From Thermoplasmata archaeon (GTDB lineage Archaea; Thermoplasmatota; Thermoplasmata; GCA-020350865), in NCBI GenBank assembly GCA_020348445.1, contig CP070751.1:767216-831215 (forward strand): 64,000 bases of DNA, given 5' to 3'. Below are positions 50,956 to 60,993 of this stretch, piece after piece. A program made the position numbers and the translations under genes. The notes below the pieces were generated by a model, which searched no databases, was not told the DNA's origin, and saw only the letters and a list, made by a program, of their open reading frames with translations. How positions within the stretch are numbered: the stretch's first letter is position 1; every line of letters begins with the position of its first letter.

Positions 50956-51921
50956 ATGGCAAACTCTGAGAGAGTACTTATAACCGGTATAACTGGATTT
51001 GTTGGCAGCCATCTGGCTGAGATGTTTTTGGCTAGGGGAATGGAAGTTCACGGTACAAAACGCTGGAGAAGCAAAATTGAAAATATCGTGCATATAATGG
51101 ATCAGCTGCATCTAAAGGAAGCTGACCTGCGTGATGGACATTCCCTTTTTGAGGTTGTCAAGGAGGTTAAGCCCCATTACATATTTCATTTGGCTGCCCA
51201 GTCATTTGTCCCAACCTCTTGGAGAGCCCCGGCTGATACAATGGAAACAAATGCCGTGGGAACATTGAACCTCCTTGAGGCTGTTCGCAAGGTGGGCATC
51301 GATCCCGCCATTCACATCGCAGGTTCCAGCGAAGAATATGGATTGGTATATCCTGATGAGGTTCCAATAAAGGAAACAAATCCCCTGAGGCCCTTGAGTC
51401 CATACGGAGTTTCAAAGGTTGCTACAGATAAGCTGGGTTTTCAATATCACAGATCCTATGGTATGAGAATAGTGGTTACCAGATCTTTCAATCATACTGG
51501 ACCTCGGAGGGGAGAGGTGTTCGTTACCTCGAACTTTGCAAAGCAGATAGTGGAGATTGAGAAGGGACTCCGCAAACCTGTAATCAGGGTGGGCAACTTG
51601 GATGCAAAGCGGGATTTCTCAGATGTAAGGGATGTTGTGAGGGGTTACTGGCTTTCCCTTGAAAAGGGTGAATTTGGGGATTGTTATAACATTTGCTCGG
51701 GTACAACAAGGGTCATTAAAGATGTTCTTGATATTCATTTGAAAAATAGCGAGGTAAAAGATATCAAAATCGAAGAGGATCCTTTACGTATGAGGCCCTC
51801 TGATGTGGAGATACTCCATGGGGACTGTAGCAAGCTGATGAAACAAACAGGGTGGAATCCAGAGATCCCATTCGAGAAGACGATGAGCGATTTGATGGAT
51901 TATTGGAGGGGGAGATTATAG
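50956..51921 (+). CDS. gmd: GDP-mannose 4,6-dehydratase-like nucleotide-sugar enzyme
   Basis: Extended SDR, 321 aa. NAD(P)-binding VLITGITGFVGSHLAEM, catalytic HIAGSSEEYGLV, SPYGVSKVATDKL with Tyr and Lys, and RSFNHTGPRRG. Together with DPLRMRPSDVEILHGD these match the GDP-mannose 4,6-dehydratase / GDP-6-deoxy-mannose reductase (GMD/RMD) group. It would make GDP-4-keto-6-deoxymannose or GDP-rhamnose for the surrounding glycosyltransferases. The ATG follows AAGGTGATATC. The choice between dehydratase and reductase is not secure. Confidence 0.85.
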   Translation: MANSERVLITGITGFVGSHLAEMFLARGMEVHGTKRWRSKIENIVHIMDQLHLKEADLRDGHSLFEVVKEVKPHYIFHLAAQSFVPTSWRAPADTMETNAVGTLNLLEAVRKVGIDPAIHIAGSSEEYGLVYPDEVPIKETNPLRPLSPYGVSKVATDKLGFQYHRSYGMRIVVTRSFNHTGPRRGEVFVTSNFAKQIVEIEKGLRKPVIRVGNLDAKRDFSDVRDVVRGYWLSLEKGEFGDCYNICSGTTRVIKDVLDIHLKNSEVKDIKIEEDPLRMRPSDVEILHGDCSKLMKQTGWNPEIPFEKTMSDLMDYWRGRL

Positions 51922-52110
51922 GTTATATATAATACAATTATATTAGCACATATCTGTCTCATTTTAAAATTAAAATAGAAATCAATAAAACTTCCTTTAT
52001 TATATAAAAAAGTCCTATTTTTAATAATGTAGTTCTTATTTAACGTGAATATAAAAAGATAACGTTTATTAATACACACTAAGTTTTCCCATATTAATGG
52101 TGAAAGTATA

Positions 52111-53217
52111 ATGGATTTGAAAGTATGTATAGTGAGTCCATTTTATCCTAATCCTGCAGATGTAAAAGGCGCACATATAGGCGGGGTTGAAAGGGTTGTT
52201 CAAGGTTTATCTCATTCATTAACAAAACTAGGTGTAAAAGTCACAGTAGTGGCTTCATTTTTGGAGAATAGAAAGGAATATGATAAAGATGTAGAGATAA
52301 TAAGAATTAAAAGAAGACTTACTTTATTCAGAACACCGATTTTTCCATGGCCTAAGGTAATCGATAACGGTTTTGATATAGTGCATACATTTGCAACGTA
52401 CCCTCTTTTATCCGATAAAGTTGTAACTGTCTGTAATCAAAAGAAGGTCCCCTCTGTGTTGACTTATCAATTTGATGGAGTAATACCCGGGATATTTGGT
52501 AATTTTCTCGCGAAGGTATATTACTCTACCCTTGCAAAGAAAATGATACAATACACAATAATTATAGCCACGACGTATTCGTACGCCAAACATTCAGTTT
52601 TTTTAAGGAAAGTTCCTGACCATAAGCTGAGAATAATTCCTAATGGGATGGATATCGATAAATTTAATCCTCAGGTGCAATACAAGAGTGTATTAGACAA
52701 ATACTCCCTAGATGAGGGATATGCTTTATTTGTAGGTAGACTTGTATCCTATAAAGGATTACACGTTTTATTTGAGGCAATGAAAAACTCATCTATGAAG
52801 CTGGTGATAGCAGGTGAGGGGCCACTAGAAAAAAAGCTTAAAAAATATCAAGTAGGAAAGTTCTTAGGACATGTTCCTGATAAAGATTTGCCAGCTTTAT
52901 ATAGAGGAGCGGGTGTAACATTACTACCCTCAATTAACTCCAATGAAGCTTTTGGAATGTGCCTCCTTGAATCGATGGCTTGTGGCAAGCCTGTTGTGAG
53001 TTCAGATTTGCCTGGTGTTAGAGAGATTGCTAAATTTGGCGGCATAACGGTTCCCATTGGCGATTCAGAGGCGTTATACCATGGAATTGAAAATGTATTG
53101 AAACAGAATTATGAACCCTTAGAACTTCATAATCGGATTAAGAATAACTTCTCCTGGGATATTATTGCAAAAAAGAACATTATGATATATGAAGAAGCTC
53201 ACGATAAAATGCACTAA
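52111..53217 (+). CDS. GT4-family glycosyltransferase
   Basis: A 368-aa GT-B enzyme. The N-terminal loop reads YPNPADVKGAHIGGVERVVQ; the donor domain has YALFVGRLVSYKGLHVLFEA, GEGPLEKKLK, and NSNEAFGMCLLESMACGKPVV with the EX7E-type residues. A GGTGAAAG ribosome-binding site precedes the ATG. It is the first transferase of the second glycan island and is followed by a convergent GT4 gene. The hydrophobic FLAKVYYSTLAKKMIQYTII segment may attach it to the membrane. Confidence 0.92.
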   Translation: MDLKVCIVSPFYPNPADVKGAHIGGVERVVQGLSHSLTKLGVKVTVVASFLENRKEYDKDVEIIRIKRRLTLFRTPIFPWPKVIDNGFDIVHTFATYPLLSDKVVTVCNQKKVPSVLTYQFDGVIPGIFGNFLAKVYYSTLAKKMIQYTIIIATTYSYAKHSVFLRKVPDHKLRIIPNGMDIDKFNPQVQYKSVLDKYSLDEGYALFVGRLVSYKGLHVLFEAMKNSSMKLVIAGEGPLEKKLKKYQVGKFLGHVPDKDLPALYRGAGVTLLPSINSNEAFGMCLLESMACGKPVVSSDLPGVREIAKFGGITVPIGDSEALYHGIENVLKQNYEPLELHNRIKNNFSWDIIAKKNIMIYEEAHDKMH

Positions 53218-53284
53218 TATGAGTTACAGAATTTAATGAAAGAGAATTGAAGGAATACACCTGTATATAATATATAGGTTTATC

Positions 53285-54490
53285 TTATTCTACAGACTCA
53301 AGGACTTTTATTGTATTTTGTGCTGTTCTAAACCAGTTGAAGTTATTGACCATATGTGTTCTAGCATTTTGAGATAATTGTGCTTTCAGGATTCTATTTT
53401 CACTTAACTCGACTATTTTATCAGCAATTACTTGAAGGTTATTATCTAAAATATACCCGGTTTTTCCATTTCTTATCGTTTCCTCAGGCCCGCCACACCC
53501 TTTGAGTGCTATTGCTGGTTTGCCACAACTCATGGCTTCTACAACAACATTCCCGAAAGGTTCATGAAGTGGTGGATGATACAATAGATCGCATGCTGCG
53601 TAATATTTCCCCATATAGGACATCGGTATCCAACCTGTAAATATAACATTCTTCAAACAGTTTTCTTTTTTAAAATTTGTTTTCATCTTTTCTAAAGCAC
53701 CTTTTCCTTCATAAGTCTCGGACCCAACAATTACGAATTTAATATCATTTTTTTTCCTGATAACTCTAGGGACTATTTCCATCAGAGAATCGATGCCTTT
53801 TCTTTTTGTCAATCTTCCAACAAATAGCACGACAAAGTCATTATCAGTGATTTCATACTTTTTCCTTACTTCTTTACCATTAATATTTGGATTAAAACGG
53901 ACTGTATTTACACCATTATATATAACATGAATCTTATTAGGATTTACACCATAAACATCGACTATCCTTTGCTTCATCCATTTACTGGTTGTAATTATGA
54001 TTTTCGCTTTTTTTATCATTTTCCTATCAACATGGGCGAAAAATCTGAAGATGCCATATTTGTACATAACTCTTTGACGGAAACTATAATCAGGGTAGTA
54101 ATCTCTCCTTAAATCCTCATATATATTATGAATCTTTACGACCATCGGTTTGCTAAGTTTATCTGAGAATATTGCAGGAACGTAGCCGTATGGGGAGTGG
54201 AGATGAATGTAATCACAATTACTACTTTTATCAAGTTCTTTTAATTTTCGATAAGCATTCCACGAATAAGATAGGAAATCTGTACCTTTCATCCTATGCC
54301 ATTTAACTCGATGAATAGTTAGGTTATCATTTGCTTTATAACTCCTATTTAAATCTTTTACTTGTCCACAAATTACATGGGTATCACGTTTTAATTCTGA
54401 GATAGCATTTGCTAGTTCATAAACATGATTTGCTAATCCACCCTCCTCAAGTGGGGGGTATTCTAGGTTTACAAGACAAATTGACTTCAT
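53285..54490 (-). CDS. GT4-family glycosyltransferase
   Basis: About 401 aa from the ATG at 54490 (KSICLVNLEYPPLEEGGLAN); a longer reading starts at 54583 but overlaps the upstream membrane-protein gene and adds a non-homologous 31-residue leader. The donor domain shows VVLFVGRLTKRKGIDSLMEI, HPPLHEPFGNVVVEAMSCGK and GGPEETIRNGKTGYI. It would add one sugar to a growing lipid-linked glycan. It is 34 bases downstream of the large membrane protein and probably co-transcribed with it. Confidence 0.9.
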   Translation of the reverse strand: MKSICLVNLEYPPLEEGGLANHVYELANAISELKRDTHVICGQVKDLNRSYKANDNLTIHRVKWHRMKGTDFLSYSWNAYRKLKELDKSSNCDYIHLHSPYGYVPAIFSDKLSKPMVVKIHNIYEDLRRDYYPDYSFRQRVMYKYGIFRFFAHVDRKMIKKAKIIITTSKWMKQRIVDVYGVNPNKIHVIYNGVNTVRFNPNINGKEVRKKYEITDNDFVVLFVGRLTKRKGIDSLMEIVPRVIRKKNDIKFVIVGSETYEGKGALEKMKTNFKKENCLKNVIFTGWIPMSYMGKYYAACDLLYHPPLHEPFGNVVVEAMSCGKPAIALKGCGGPEETIRNGKTGYILDNNLQVIADKIVELSENRILKAQLSQNARTHMVNNFNWFRTAQNTIKVLESVE

Positions 54491-54524
54491 TTTCTGCACA
54501 TCTGCTGATATAGATGTCTGCTCT

Positions 54525-56339
54525 CTAGGGTGATTTATTATAGACGGCAATTCCTCGGTTTCCGCTATCATAAATTTTATCAAGATATGGACAGTTATTA
54601 AAATTATTTACTCTTTGTTGAGAAATCGGTTTAGTTGGACCTTGAACAGATGCTCTGAAGTAGCTATCTACACTATAACCTGTTATTATGAAATACCAAT
54701 TCCTTTCTGAGGTTATATTGTCTATCATACTTACCGCCGAGGTAGTATTGTCGTTGTAATATATTATCGTTGCTTCCTCAGCATTTGCCGAACTGTGTGT
54801 GTGATATAGATCATAAAAAAACAATCCACTTACTATTTTTTTATCAGAAAAAATAGCATTTCCATTTGTTATATAAGAACTACACCACTCTAATCCATTT
54901 TTCTCCCCATGCGTATATCTGTCTGGGGATCGATAATCTGGCTCAAATATTTGAAAAGTAGCAAAAAGCACGATTAATAATATTATGCTAATCGTAAGTA
55001 TTTGTCCTATCTTGAGTTTTACTGGTACTCTTTTAGGGACGTCATTATACATAACTCCAATGAGCAAGATTGATGTTAATGAGAGTATCATCCATATACG
55101 ACCGAATAGAAACATCTTTCCTAGAAACATAATAGCTACCAGTGTTGCTGAGTATAGAAGAGATCCCATGAATAAAAAGATGTAAGGAATTTCAAGTAAC
55201 TTTCTCTGCTTAATATTAATCAAAGAGCATATAAATACATATAAACCTAGTGGTAGGAGTATTAGATAACCAGCATTTATTAAGAAACGGAGATGTAATG
55301 GCGGTCCGTATCCTATTGTGTATTCCGAGCTGAAGTTGGTGTCTTTCCAAAAAAGTAAATTGAGAGAGGAGATATCCGACATATTCCAAATCAAGTAAAT
55401 TATTTGAAGTAGTATAAAAGTAAAAAAACCAATCATAAGAATTGTTTTAAAATTACGGGTCTCTCCCTTCTCATATAATAATTTTATAAGCTTAAAAATA
55501 AAAGTTGGACGATAATATAACAGAGCGTAAACTATACATAGAGGAATTAAAAATAGAATTAGTAGAATAATTAACGGGTCGATGGGAAATGGAAAGATAA
55601 TACGAATCGTGGCTCTTACTATAACAAACGATGTTGTTTTGATAATTAGTAAACCTGCTAATATGAATAATGTCAACCCAATGTGTAATCTTATTTTTTC
55701 ATTGATTAAAAGCGGAAAATACCAAAAAAAAAGTAACATCGGAAATACAAATGATTCGTAAGGATTAATAAAAAAAAGGCAGATTAGAGGTATCCACGAT
55801 AGATAAATGAATAAATGATTTTTTATTGCTATCCCTTTTCCCGTGAGAAAAATTACAAAAAGGAATAAAGTAATTGCGATTGATCTATATATCACTAGTG
55901 GAAAAGAAAATATTGGGAGCAAAATGAACAAAATTGGCAATAAAATTAGCACAAGAGAGTTGTTTTGGTGTTCTTTGTTAAATTGTCTTATTATTAAATA
56001 GAACAGAATCATATTAAGCGGGATTAATATAGGAAAGAATTGATAAAGACTCAAAATTGAGATACCTGTTACTTGAGAGATTATTGCATTAATTATCGCA
56101 GGAGTTGGATAATTATAAAGCGCCGTAATTTTGCTATCTACAGGTGTGTTTATGATGGGATTATTTGAATCGGGAACACGATTATAATCCAATATTATCT
56201 TTGAGAGGGATATATCGTAATTCCATGGATCATAATAAAGGGCGGTATATGATAAGTATTTTATGATAATAAAGATAAATATTAAGACAAAAAGATAAAG
56301 CATTATTTTCTTAATTTCAATTTTCAGCATTTTTATCAC
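54525..56339 (-). CDS. Large polytopic membrane protein, GT-C-like
   Basis: A 604-aa protein with about thirteen helices and a C-terminal hydrophilic domain (RYTHGEKNGLEWCSSYITNG; ATIIYYNDNTTSAVSMID). After the first helix an external loop has YYDPWNYDISLSKIILDYNR, with acidic residues at the GT-C catalytic-loop position. Probable oligosaccharide-modifying or transferring enzyme, or an O-antigen-polymerase-like protein; no specific family recognised. Very A+T-rich codons, like the adjacent GT4 genes. Confidence 0.65.
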   Translation of the reverse strand: MIKMLKIEIKKIMLYLFVLIFIFIIIKYLSYTALYYDPWNYDISLSKIILDYNRVPDSNNPIINTPVDSKITALYNYPTPAIINAIISQVTGISILSLYQFFPILIPLNMILFYLIIRQFNKEHQNNSLVLILLPILFILLPIFSFPLVIYRSIAITLFLFVIFLTGKGIAIKNHLFIYLSWIPLICLFFINPYESFVFPMLLFFWYFPLLINEKIRLHIGLTLFILAGLLIIKTTSFVIVRATIRIIFPFPIDPLIILLILFLIPLCIVYALLYYRPTFIFKLIKLLYEKGETRNFKTILMIGFFTFILLQIIYLIWNMSDISSLNLLFWKDTNFSSEYTIGYGPPLHLRFLINAGYLILLPLGLYVFICSLINIKQRKLLEIPYIFLFMGSLLYSATLVAIMFLGKMFLFGRIWMILSLTSILLIGVMYNDVPKRVPVKLKIGQILTISIILLIVLFATFQIFEPDYRSPDRYTHGEKNGLEWCSSYITNGNAIFSDKKIVSGLFFYDLYHTHSSANAEEATIIYYNDNTTSAVSMIDNITSERNWYFIITGYSVDSYFRASVQGPTKPISQQRVNNFNNCPYLDKIYDSGNRGIAVYNKSP

Positions 56340-56517
56340 GCACTATGATTTAAAGATTTTACCTAAATTAGCATTAATCCATGCGACTATAGATCATACA
56401 TATTATAATATTTTCCTTACCCGGTGATGGCTTTTATGCAACAACATTTCTATATCTAAATCTTCTGTTTCCTGTCATTCCTCTTTTCAAAGTAATTTAT
56501 GGTTTCAAATAATACTG

Positions 56518-57678
56518 TTATACTCCTACCATTTCCTCATAAATTCCTAATAATTTTTTTGCACTTATTTCCCATGAAAAATTTTTCTCAATATGTTTTC
56601 GTGCCTTGTTGCCCATTCGACATCGTAAGTCACTATCTGATAATTTGGTTATAGCCCTAGCGATTTCGTTAGTGTTTTGCAGCGGCAACAGAATCCCTGT
56701 TTTATCATTCACTACAATCTCATTTATCGGCGGGATATTTGTAGATATTACAGGTGTACTACAAGCCATGGACTCTATAAGAGGAATTCCAAATCCTTCA
56801 TATAATGTTGGAAGGACAAATACATCTGCATTATTATAGTGCCAGATTAAGTCTTCCTCACTTATTCTGTTCGTTATCCAAGTAATCTCTCTTTCAACGC
56901 CTAATCTACCAGCTAAAGAACGTAACGAAGCCTCTTCAATCCCTCTTCCTATTATAGTGAGGTGTGTTTTGATATCACATAGCGGTAGAGCTTGGATTAG
57001 ATACTTTAATCCTTTTCGTTGAATGAGCGGGCCAATATACAATAAGTGTAAGCAATCGCTATTTTTATTATGAGAATTTGGTTGTGATCGAAATTTCTTT
57101 CCATCTACACCGGGGTAGATGACATCTATTTGGGATCCTGATACCCCCATTTGTCGTACAACCTCGCTCTTAGTTTTATTACTTATGGCGACAATTCTAT
57201 CAGAATGTCGCATAGTATGTTTATCAAAAGCATGAAGAATGTTCCAATGCACATATTTGAATAGAAAATTTTTCAGTCCAACTGATTTAATTGCTTTCAT
57301 CTCACCCTTAGCTGTTCCAAGTGCAGTGGTTACCATAACGAACTTCTTCTTTTTTCTGAGAGGGATGACAAACCATCCTTCACCACCTTGGACATGAATG
57401 ACATCGTATTTTTCTTTTTTAAGTAAATGTCTTGCATTAATTCCCTGGAAAATTATGGGGAATATCGATGGCAATCTGGGGGCAGGAACCCTATAAATAT
57501 TTACTCCGTTGAACTTTTCTCTTTCGGAAAATTTATGCCAATTTATTGTGATGACATCAAGGTTTATACCCAAATTAACCAAATATTTTGAGAGTTCAGT
57601 GACAAATCGGCACATTCCTGGAGCATGATAGCATGGGTGATAAACGCTGGATATCATAGCTACTCTCACAATATTCAC
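56518..57678 (-). CDS. GT4-family glycosyltransferase
   Basis: A 386-aa GT-B protein. The acceptor domain starts RVAMISSVYHPCYHAPGMCR; the donor domain has LHLLYIGPLIQRKGLKYLIQ, GRGIEEASLRSLAG, and PTLYEGFGIPLIESMACSTP, with GILLPLQNTNEIA following. The ATG overlaps the stop of the upstream GT4 gene by four bases (ATGA), so the two are translated together. Probably adds a neighbouring sugar in the same glycan. Confidence 0.92.
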   Translation of the reverse strand: MNIVRVAMISSVYHPCYHAPGMCRFVTELSKYLVNLGINLDVITINWHKFSEREKFNGVNIYRVPAPRLPSIFPIIFQGINARHLLKKEKYDVIHVQGGEGWFVIPLRKKKKFVMVTTALGTAKGEMKAIKSVGLKNFLFKYVHWNILHAFDKHTMRHSDRIVAISNKTKSEVVRQMGVSGSQIDVIYPGVDGKKFRSQPNSHNKNSDCLHLLYIGPLIQRKGLKYLIQALPLCDIKTHLTIIGRGIEEASLRSLAGRLGVEREITWITNRISEEDLIWHYNNADVFVLPTLYEGFGIPLIESMACSTPVISTNIPPINEIVVNDKTGILLPLQNTNEIARAITKLSDSDLRCRMGNKARKHIEKNFSWEISAKKLLGIYEEMVGV

Positions 57679-58874
57679 CCGTGTTTCTCCATGGCTTCAT
57701 GATAAAGTTTGATATACTCCTTTGCTACAGCATTCCAACTAAACACTTTCTCTGCTCTTCTTCGGGCATTTTGGCCCATTTCCTTTCTCAAACCGTCATC
57801 TTTTAGTTGCTCAATAACCTGAGATAACGCTTTATTATCTCCTTCTGGAAACAGGAAACCTGTATCAGGTGTTATCACTTCATTTATTCCAGGGATATCG
57901 CTACCAACTACTGGTTTTCCGCAAGCCATTGCTTCTACCAACACTAATCCAAACGCCTCAGGTTCTGGCTCATAATTTCCGTAACAATCATTATGTACTG
58001 AGGATAGCACAGTTATATCACAGAGATTGAAATAATACGGCAAATCATCTTCAGTTACCCGCCCAACAAATACCGTTTTTTCGTTGCTTATTTTTTTCAA
58101 CAGTGATTCATATATAGGGTCTCCTCTACCAACAATAAGCAATTTGCAATCATCAAAGTGATTTATCGCGCGTATCAGTACATCTACCCCTTTATGAGGT
58201 AATAAACGTCCCACAAAAAGGACTATAAAGTCACTACCCTTTATACCGAGTCTTTCTCGTAGTTGATCAAGATGGTCTTTATCCTTTATATGTGCAAATT
58301 CATGCACTACTACTCCGCCAGGAATAATCCTTAATTTCTCCTCAGGTATTTTCAGATCGTTGATATAAAACTTCCAACTACTCTTAGATAATTGTGTAAT
58401 AAAATCAGCATGCTTAAGCAATTTAGATATAATCCTAAAGTATATATGATGTTTAAATGTGCGACCAACGCCACCTAAATGACTTACTATTATTGGTAGA
58501 TTTTGTAATTTACTCGTGTAAAGGGATGAGTAAGTGCTAAAATGCCAAAAAGTCTCAGCATGGATTATATCAAAATCGTTTTTTAATAATTCAATAGGTA
58601 GTGTAGGCATAATAGGATCGTCATCAAGAAAAGGCATAAAAAAAGCATTGAACCTCTTAATGGAGAGTATGCTATCTTTTCTAGAAGTTTGGGCTTTGAT
58701 TGGTGGTTTAGAGGTATATACCGTGACACCATTATTCAGTTTCACCAGTTCTAAGGATAAATTCAATGCATAGGTCTCTGCCCCACCACATACTTTATTT
58801 CTTGATATTTTGTAAGGTGCGCCAGTGTAATCGTAGTAGGGCGGGAAATAGGGAGTTACTTGTAATATGTTCAT
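57675..58874 (-). CDS. GT4-family glycosyltransferase
   Basis: A 399-aa enzyme, first of a coupled GT4 pair. MNILQVTPYFPPYYDYTGAP and NKVCGGAETYALNLSLEL at the N-terminus; IVLFVGRLLPHKGVDVLIRA, GRGDPIYESLLKK, and PEPEAFGLVLVEAMACGKPV with the family's two Glu residues in the C-terminal domain. It follows the flippase gene by 60 bases in the same direction. Confidence 0.92.
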   Translation of the reverse strand: MNILQVTPYFPPYYDYTGAPYKISRNKVCGGAETYALNLSLELVKLNNGVTVYTSKPPIKAQTSRKDSILSIKRFNAFFMPFLDDDPIMPTLPIELLKNDFDIIHAETFWHFSTYSSLYTSKLQNLPIIVSHLGGVGRTFKHHIYFRIISKLLKHADFITQLSKSSWKFYINDLKIPEEKLRIIPGGVVVHEFAHIKDKDHLDQLRERLGIKGSDFIVLFVGRLLPHKGVDVLIRAINHFDDCKLLIVGRGDPIYESLLKKISNEKTVFVGRVTEDDLPYYFNLCDITVLSSVHNDCYGNYEPEPEAFGLVLVEAMACGKPVVGSDIPGINEVITPDTGFLFPEGDNKALSQVIEQLKDDGLRKEMGQNARRRAEKVFSWNAVAKEYIKLYHEAMEKHG

Positions 58875-58934
58875 TTATTATACCTCGATTAACATATCCC
58901 ATATACAATATCACTCTTAATAAATAACGGCTCA

Positions 58935-60260
58935 CTACATATTGTCTTTTCCATAATCATTCCTTCCTCGATGGCCTCTAACGATTGTACAGCATTCTCT
59001 CAATATACCAGTTACCTCTGCATTGATCCATTTTTTCATTAGATATATATCCACCAATATGATAATTGTGAATGCTATAACGCTGGCTATTGCCGCACCG
59101 ACTACTCCATATATTGGGATAAAAATTATGTTTAACACAATATTTATTATTGCAGTGCTCCACGTTAATTTTGCATCCATATCTGGTCGGCCTATTCCAT
59201 TAAATATGCTACCACTCATCGAGCCAAATGGTTTTATTAAACCCCATAATGCTAATATTTGCAAAACAATCACCGCATCAAGATATTTTGTTTCATATAA
59301 GATAAATAAGCACTCCCTTGCAAAAATTATAAAAATAAGTGAAAGAGGAATGCTGAGTAATAAAGAGTACGCTACTGATCTCTCGTAGATTTCTTTTAAC
59401 TTTTTTCGATCCTTAAGGGAATTCGCTTTTGATGCCGCCGGGAACGCTATCATATGTACAGCAGAAAGAATGATATTAGTAATATTTGAGATGACCCATG
59501 CTGCATTATATATCGCCACTGTTGTAGGACTGATAAAGTAACTCAACATTAGTGTGTCTATTCTCATATAAAGCATAGAACCAAAACCCGCAGTAACAGA
59601 GTATTTCCCAAAATGAGATAATTTACTAATCCACGCTTTATCCAATCTATTTTCAAATTTCAGAAGGTCTCTTGAAAAATAAAAACCAACAAATCCAGCA
59701 ATCCCATAGGATAATGATATAACAATAAGGACATTCATTGCAGTATCTAAAATCTTTGCATAATAAAAACAGGAAATTAACAAAATAATAGAAATTAAAC
59801 TTACACTATCTATATAAAATATTTTTTTTACTTCGTACTTTGATTGCAATACTTGTTTGAAGTAGTTGTTAATAGAAGAGACTATGATAAGAACCGGTAA
59901 AAATTGTAAAAGGGATACAAGATCGGGTATTCGTAATAGATTTGCTAGGAAAGGTGATATAATCACTATTATTGAAGACGTTATCAGAGACATAACAATT
60001 TTTAAAAAAAAGGAGTTTGTGATTACTTTCCTAAATTCTTCTCCTTCTTTTTCTGCAGCATACTTTATAAGTGCATTACCTATCCCAATATCACTAAAAA
60101 GACTGGCGAACCAAAATATGGTGAGTGAGATCATTAACAAACCATATTCTTCTTTTTGAAGGACCCTTGCTGATAATAGAACATATACAAAGCCGAATAA
60201 TGCAAATGTAAGCCTGGATGACAACGCATAAATCCCTTTTTTTGGCACATTTTCAATCAT
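58935..60260 (-). CDS. Wzx-like polysaccharide/oligosaccharide flippase
   Basis: A 441-aa MOP-superfamily membrane protein with twelve to fourteen helices. The N-terminus (KKGIYALSSRLTFALFGFVY, then LSARVLQKEEYGLLMISLTI) and GNALIKYAAEKEGEEFRKVI are typical of Wzx/PST transporters, as is the late ILALWGLIKPFGSMSGSIFN. It moves lipid-linked glycan precursors across the membrane. Being first in the leftward run with two GT4 genes, it marks this as an assembly and export cluster for a surface glycan. Confidence 0.9.
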   Translation of the reverse strand: MIENVPKKGIYALSSRLTFALFGFVYVLLSARVLQKEEYGLLMISLTIFWFASLFSDIGIGNALIKYAAEKEGEEFRKVITNSFFLKIVMSLITSSIIVIISPFLANLLRIPDLVSLLQFLPVLIIVSSINNYFKQVLQSKYEVKKIFYIDSVSLISIILLISCFYYAKILDTAMNVLIVISLSYGIAGFVGFYFSRDLLKFENRLDKAWISKLSHFGKYSVTAGFGSMLYMRIDTLMLSYFISPTTVAIYNAAWVISNITNIILSAVHMIAFPAASKANSLKDRKKLKEIYERSVAYSLLLSIPLSLIFIIFARECLFILYETKYLDAVIVLQILALWGLIKPFGSMSGSIFNGIGRPDMDAKLTWSTAIINIVLNIIFIPIYGVVGAAIASVIAFTIIILVDIYLMKKWINAEVTGILRECCTIVRGHRGRNDYGKDNM

Positions 60261-60993
60261 TTCATCATCCTTTCATTATCTTACGAAATCGATATTCATC
60301 CTAAATCAAATACATATCCACATATATACATTCGCAAGACATAATCAATTACTATTCCAGAAATATCTAATTCCAAAATAATAACGATAAAGTGACTCAT
60401 AGTAAATACTAAATCGAGTAGGAAATTCCTTCAATTGCATCAGTACTCTAAGACAAAGTCTGCCATTTTTCAAGATTCTCTCACCTCGTACCTCTCCTAT
60501 TAAGCTAAATTAATGTTGTTAATGTTCTTAATAATATCCTATTTTGGGTAAATGGTAAAGATTTACTTAATATTTTACAATAATTTACCTGGGACGATTT
60601 TAACAACTTTTTAACCTTTCAAAATCAAGCAATATCCTCTTCCGAAGAGTGATGGGGGGGGTGTTTTGAGTTGTAATTTCTTAAATGGCTAATTTTTTTT
60701 GTATCTGTATTGAAATTGATGATTTTTTTAATTTTAAAAAATATATATCTCAACTTTCACATTCATGATCCAATTTCGAGATAAATACCTCTTTTATACG
60801 GTATATTCTTGATCATCCTAAAACTTATTATATCTTAGTGTATTATCTAGAAAAGCCAATAAATTGTAATTGAAATAAACTTAAAAAGTCGAAATATATT
60901 ATACAGTTCCATCTATCTTAAAATATATGAATCTACTTTCGATAGAGAATTAAACCATTAACCAAGAAAATTTGGTCGATTAGAGGACAATAT
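60261..60993. other. 733-base A/T-rich intergenic region
   Basis: Separates the leftward flippase from the rightward GT4 gene. It contains A/T-rich promoter-like stretches at both ends (AAAATATATGAATC near 60920 ahead of the GT4 gene), an eight-G run at 60654-60661, and a minus-strand open stretch of about 56 codons without a good start at 60345-60512, discussed as a possible gene fragment. No complete gene is seen. Confidence 0.6.

Noticed and set aside
60654..60661. Eight-G run as a phase-variation tract
   Set aside because: It lies in noncoding sequence about 330 bases from the nearest start codon and not within a promoter spacer, so a switching role cannot be supported from one sequence.
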